A program made the position numbers and the translations under genes. From Alistipes sp. (lineage in GTDB: Bacteria > Bacteroidota > Bacteroidia > Bacteroidales > Rikenellaceae): 44,935 bases of DNA. The stretch lies in assembly GCA_017436185.1 (NCBI GenBank), contig JAFSDP010000002.1:1-44935 (forward strand), read 5' to 3'. Shown in pieces: positions 41,585-44,935 of the stretch (positions within the stretch are counted from its first letter, which is position 1; each line of letters opens with the position of its first letter). The notes beneath the pieces are model-generated. The model saw only the letters and a list, made by a program, of their open reading frames with translations. It was not told the DNA's origin and made no database searches.

Positions 41585-44500
41585 TTACTGGGCCGACTGT
41601 ACAGCCTCCAAATCCGACTTCAGACCTACGGTCAGCGACTCGTACTCACGAAGACCCGTACCACCGGGAATCAGGTGACCACAAATCACATTCTCCTTCA
41701 AGTTAGCCAGCGGATCGACCTTCGCCTGGATGGCTGCCTCGTTCAGCACCTTGGTGGTCTCCTGGAACGATGCGGCCGAGATGAAGCTCGACGTCTGCAG
41801 TGCAGCACGCGTAATACCCTGAAGTACCTGGGTCGAGGTGGCGGGAACAATGTCACGCACCTGTACCGTACGCATATCGCGACGCTTCAGGCTCGAGTTC
41901 TCGTCACGCAGCTTGCGCAGCGATACAATCTGGCCCGGCTGCATCGTCGTCGAGTCGCCGGCGTCGGTTACAACCGCCTTGTCGTAAAGCTCGTCGTTTA
42001 CATCCATAAACTCCCACTTATCGACAATCTGGTCCTCGAAGAAGCGGGTGTCACCCGGATCCTCGATCTTCACCTTCGACATCATCTGACGTACGATTAC
42101 CTCGAAGTGCTTGTCGTTAATCTTCACACCCTGCATACGGTAAACCTCCTGTACCTCGTTTACGATGTACTCCTGGATGCACGTAGGACCGAGGATGTTC
42201 AGAATATCGGTCGGCGTGATGGCACCATCCGAGAGGGCCGAACCGGCCTTTACAAAGTCGTTCTCCTGAACCACAATCTGACGCGACAGGGGAACCAGGT
42301 AACGCTTCACGTCACCCTGCTTCGAGGTGATGACAATCTCACGATTACCACGCTTGATCTTGCCGAACGTTACCTCACCATCGATCTCCGATACAATGGC
42401 CGGATTCGACGGGTTACGGGCCTCGAAGAGCTCGGTAACACGCGGCAGACCACCGGTGATATCGCCACCCGACTTACCAACGGCACGAGGAATCTTGATC
42501 AGAATCTCACCGGCCTTGATCTTGGCCTTGTCCTTAACGACAACGTGGGCACCCACGGGCAAGTTGATCTGCTTGATCTCCTCGTCCTCCTTCGACATAA
42601 TCTTGATGACGGGGTTCTTCGTCCTATCCTTCGACTCGATAACCACCTTCTCCGACAGACCCGTCTGCTCGTCACGCTCCTCACGGTACGTGACGCCCTC
42701 GATTACGCTGTCGTAAACAACCTTACCATCCGTTTCGGAGATGATAACTGCGTTGTAGGGATCCCACTCGCAAATCAGGTCGCCCTTCTGCACCTCGGCA
42801 CCATCCTTCAAATAGAGGGTCGAGCCGTAGGGCAGAGCGTGGGTATAGAGAACAATCTCGGTCTTGGGATCAACGATGCGGAACTCCGACTGGCGCGAAA
42901 TAACCAGGTCAATCGGCTCACCGACGTTGTTCTTGCCCTTGATGGTGCGCAACTCATCGATCTCCAGACGACCGGCATACTTCGATACCACGTTGGTCTC
43001 CACAGCCGTACCACCGGCAACACCACCGACGTGGAACGTACGAAGCGTCAGCTGCGTACCCGGCTCACCAATCGACTGAGCGGCAATCACACCGACAACC
43101 TCACCCTTCTGGACCATACGGGCCGTAGCCAGGTTGCGACCGTAGCACTTGGCGCAAACACCGTGGCGAGCCTCGCAGGTCAGCACCGAACGAATCTCAA
43201 CCGACTCGAGCGGCGACTTCTCGATGGCCTCGGCAATCGGCTCGGTAATCTCCTCGCCTGCCTTGCACATCACCTCGCCCGTCAAGGGGTGAATCACATC
43301 GTTCAGGGCCACACGACCCAAGATGCGGTCGTAGAGCGTCTGTACCACGTCGTCGTTACGCTTGATGGCCGTAGCCGTCAAACCACGCAACGTGCCGCAA
43401 TCCTCCTCGTTGATAATCACATCCTGAGCCACATCGACCAGACGACGCGTCAGGTAACCGGCATCGGCCGTCTTCAAGGCGGTATCGGCAAGACCCTTAC
43501 GGGCACCGTGCGTCGAGATAAAGTACTCCAACACCGACAGACCCTCCTTGAAGTTCGACAGAATCGGGTTCTCGATAACCTGCTGGCCACCCTCAACACC
43601 CGACTTCTGCGGCTTGGCCATCAGACCACGCATACCGCTCAGCTGTCGAATCTGCTCCTTCGAACCACGAGCACCGGAATCAAGCATCATATAGACAGGG
43701 TTGAAACCATCCTCGTCCTTGACGAGGGTATCGATTACCACCTTCGTCAGCTTCGTGTTGATGTTCGTCCACACGTCGATGATCTGGTTGTAACGCTCGT
43801 TGTTCGTGATAAGACCCATATTATAGTCATCCATAATGGCATCGGCACGCTCGTAGCCCTCCTGAACCAATGCTGCCTTCTCCTCGGGGATAATCACAGC
43901 GTCCAGGTTGAACGACAGACCGCCCTGGAAGGCCATCTGGTAACCCATATTCTTAATGTCGTCGAGGAAGGCGGCCACCTTGTCGGCACCGGCCTTCTTC
44001 ATCACGTTGGCGATGATGTCGCGCAGCGAACGCTTGGTCAGCACCTCGTTGATGTAGCCTACCTCCTGCGGAACCTTCTGGTTGAAGAGGATGCGACCTA
44101 CGGTCGTCTCCTTCAGCTCCTTAACGGGGTTACCCTCTTCGTCCAAATCGTCCACCAGACACTTCACCGTGGCGTGCAGATCAGCACGACCCTCGTTGTA
44201 GGCGATGATGGCCTCCTCGGGACCGTAGAAGGTCAGACCCTCACCCTTGACACCCTTGCGGGGCTTGGTGATGTAGTACAGACCCAGAACCATATCCTGC
44301 GAAGGTACGGTGATAGGTGCACCGTTGGCGGGGTTCAACACGTTGTGCGAACCGAGCATCAGCAGCTGAGCCTCCAGAATGGCGGCATTACCCAGCGGCA
44401 GATGAACGGCCATCTGGTCACCGTCGAAGTCGGCGTTGAATGCCGTACAAGCGAGCGGGTGCAGCTGCATTGCCTTACCCTCGATGAGCTTGGGCTGGAA

Positions 44501-44935
44501 GGCCTGGATACCCAGACGGTGAAGCGTCGGGGCACGGTTCATCAGCACGGGGTGACCCTTGATGACATTCTCCAGAATGCCCCAAATAACGGGATCCTTG
44601 CGGTCGATGATCTTCTTGGCCGACTTCACGGTCTTCACGATACCGCGCTCGATGAGCTTGCGGATGATGAAGGGCTTGTAAAGCTCGGCAGCCATATCCT
44701 TCGGAATACCCATCTCGTGCATCTTCAGCTCGGGACCAACGACGATTACCGAACGAGCCGAGTAATCGACACGCTTACCCAGAAGGTTCTGACGGAAGCG
44801 ACCCTGCTTACCTTTCAGCGAGTCCGAAAGCGACTTCAACGGACGGTTCGACTCGTTCTTCACGGCGTTGCTCTTACGCGAGTTATCCAACAGCGAATCG
44901 ACAGCCTCCTGCAACATACGCTTCTCGTTTCTGAG
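41585..44935 (-). CDS. rpoC: RNA polymerase subunit beta' (partial, 5' end missing)
   Basis: Largest catalytic subunit of RNA polymerase. About 1,117 C-terminal residues are present and the gene runs off the right edge; the codons before the Met at 44917 (LRNEKR) continue the family sequence, so that Met is internal. The catalytic [13 protein letters not shown] motif holds the three Mg-binding Asp. The second zinc site is in [15 protein letters not shown]. The trigger-loop and C-terminal jaw regions are present and the tail ends normally. rpoB would be expected beyond the window. The gene closes with a strong terminator. Confidence 0.98.
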   Translation of the reverse strand, partial: LRNEKRMLQEAVDSLLDNSRKSNAVKNESNRPLKSLSDSLKGKQGRFRQNLLGKRVDYSARSVIVVGPELKMHEMGIPKDMAAELYKPFIIRKLIERGIVKTVKSAKKIIDRKDPVIWGILENVIKGHPVLMNRAPTLHRLGIQAFQPKLIEGKAMQLHPLACTAFNADFDGDQMAVHLPLGNAAILEAQLLMLGSHNVLNPANGAPITVPSQDMVLGLYYITKPRKGVKGEGLTFYGPEEAIIAYNEGRADLHATVKCLVDDLDEEGNPVKELKETTVGRILFNQKVPQEVGYINEVLTKRSLRDIIANVMKKAGADKVAAFLDDIKNMGYQMAFQGGLSFNLDAVIIPEEKAALVQEGYERADAIMDDYNMGLITNNERYNQIIDVWTNINTKLTKVVIDTLVKDEDGFNPVYMMLDSGARGSKEQIRQLSGMRGLMAKPQKSGVEGGQQVIENPILSNFKEGLSVLEYFISTHGARKGLADTALKTADAGYLTRRLVDVAQDVIINEEDCGTLRGLTATAIKRNDDVVQTLYDRILGRVALNDVIHPLTGEVMCKAGEEITEPIAEAIEKSPLESVEIRSVLTCEARHGVCAKCYGRNLATARMVQKGEVVGVIAAQSIGEPGTQLTLRTFHVGGVAGGTAVETNVVSKYAGRLEIDELRTIKGKNNVGEPIDLVISRQSEFRIVDPKTEIVLYTHALPYGSTLYLKDGAEVQKGDLICEWDPYNAVIISETDGKVVYDSVIEGVTYREERDEQTGLSEKVVIESKDRTKNPVIKIMSKEDEEIKQINLPVGAHVVVKDKAKIKAGEILIKIPRAVGKSGGDITGGLPRVTELFEARNPSNPAIVSEIDGEVTFGKIKRGNREIVITSKQGDVKRYLVPLSRQIVVQENDFVKAGSALSDGAITPTDILNILGPTCIQEYIVNEVQEVYRMQGVKINDKHFEVIVRQMMSKVKIEDPGDTRFFEDQIVDKWEFMDVNDELYDKAVVTDAGDSTTMQPGQIVSLRKLRDENSSLKRRDMRTVQVRDIVPATSTQVLQGITRAALQTSSFISAASFQETTKVLNEAAIQAKVDPLANLKENVICGHLIPGGTGLREYESLTVGLKSDLEAVQSAQ

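Noticed and set aside
1..44935. tRNA, rRNA, CRISPR, riboswitch, integrase or transposase
   Set aside because: None was recognised on either strand; weak RNA elements could be missed without covariance models.

Overview
The window looks like a chromosomal segment of a Bacteroidales bacterium, most likely Alistipes or another member of the Rikenellaceae. The genus is an inference. Support comes from repeated TAnnTTTG promoter elements (some with TTTG about 19-20 bases upstream), the lack of strong Shine-Dalgarno sites, several lipoboxes, the alpha2-type glycyl-tRNA synthetase, the HECLGH form of dipeptidyl peptidase III, and Bacteroidetes families such as GSCFA and DUF2851. Apart from the first 2 kb the sequence is GC-rich with strong codon bias. 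I see no tRNA, rRNA, CRISPR array, phage or transposase gene.

Layout. 1-1985: an AT-rich island with two small multi-pass membrane proteins, a secreted Cys/His-rich mini-protein and a membrane-anchored protein of unknown function, closed by a terminator. 2070-4586 (-): glyQS-ruvX-def. 4693-7715 (-): acpP-fabF-rnc-radC. 7888-9876 (+): pepE-tyrA-yraN. 9963-11192 (+): waaA, converging on aroB (-), which diverges from typA-rpiB (+). ispE (-) and a GSCFA gene (+) diverge from one palindromic promoter region. 16438-19749 (+): a degenerate PafA-like phosphatase, sufE, a SufT-like gene and a DUF2851 gene. A 267-bp inverted-repeat-bounded element lies before secA. 20059-24544 (+): secA, dCMP deaminase, SDR. 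A small zinc-ribbon gene (24683-24895) sits between two look-alike terminators. 24987-27318 (-): lpxK-pnp-ssb. 27481-32121 (+): M23 lipoprotein, ispD, PH-like membrane protein and a secreted clan GH-A glycosidase. 32189-33384 (-): panC-panD. 33510-37857 (+): a DPP III lipoprotein and a GH3 beta-glucosidase lipoprotein, each with its own promoter and terminator. 37928-41377 (-): DUF456 protein and M16 peptidase lipoprotein. 41585-44935 (-): 3' part of rpoC, running off the window.

Most genes are housekeeping: translation, fatty-acid and lipid A/Kdo synthesis, isoprenoid precursors (ispD and ispE), aromatic amino acids, pantothenate, Fe-S assembly, protein export and transcription. The envelope set (DPP III, GH3, M16, M23, GH-A protein) fits a gut bacterium that degrades peptides and glycans at its surface. 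I did not find a clear new defence or mobile system. The best leads are the PafA-like protein that lacks most active-site residues, the palindrome that carries two opposed promoters and both start codons (probably leaderless mRNAs), and the MITE-like element before secA that also supplies the stop codon of its upstream neighbour.
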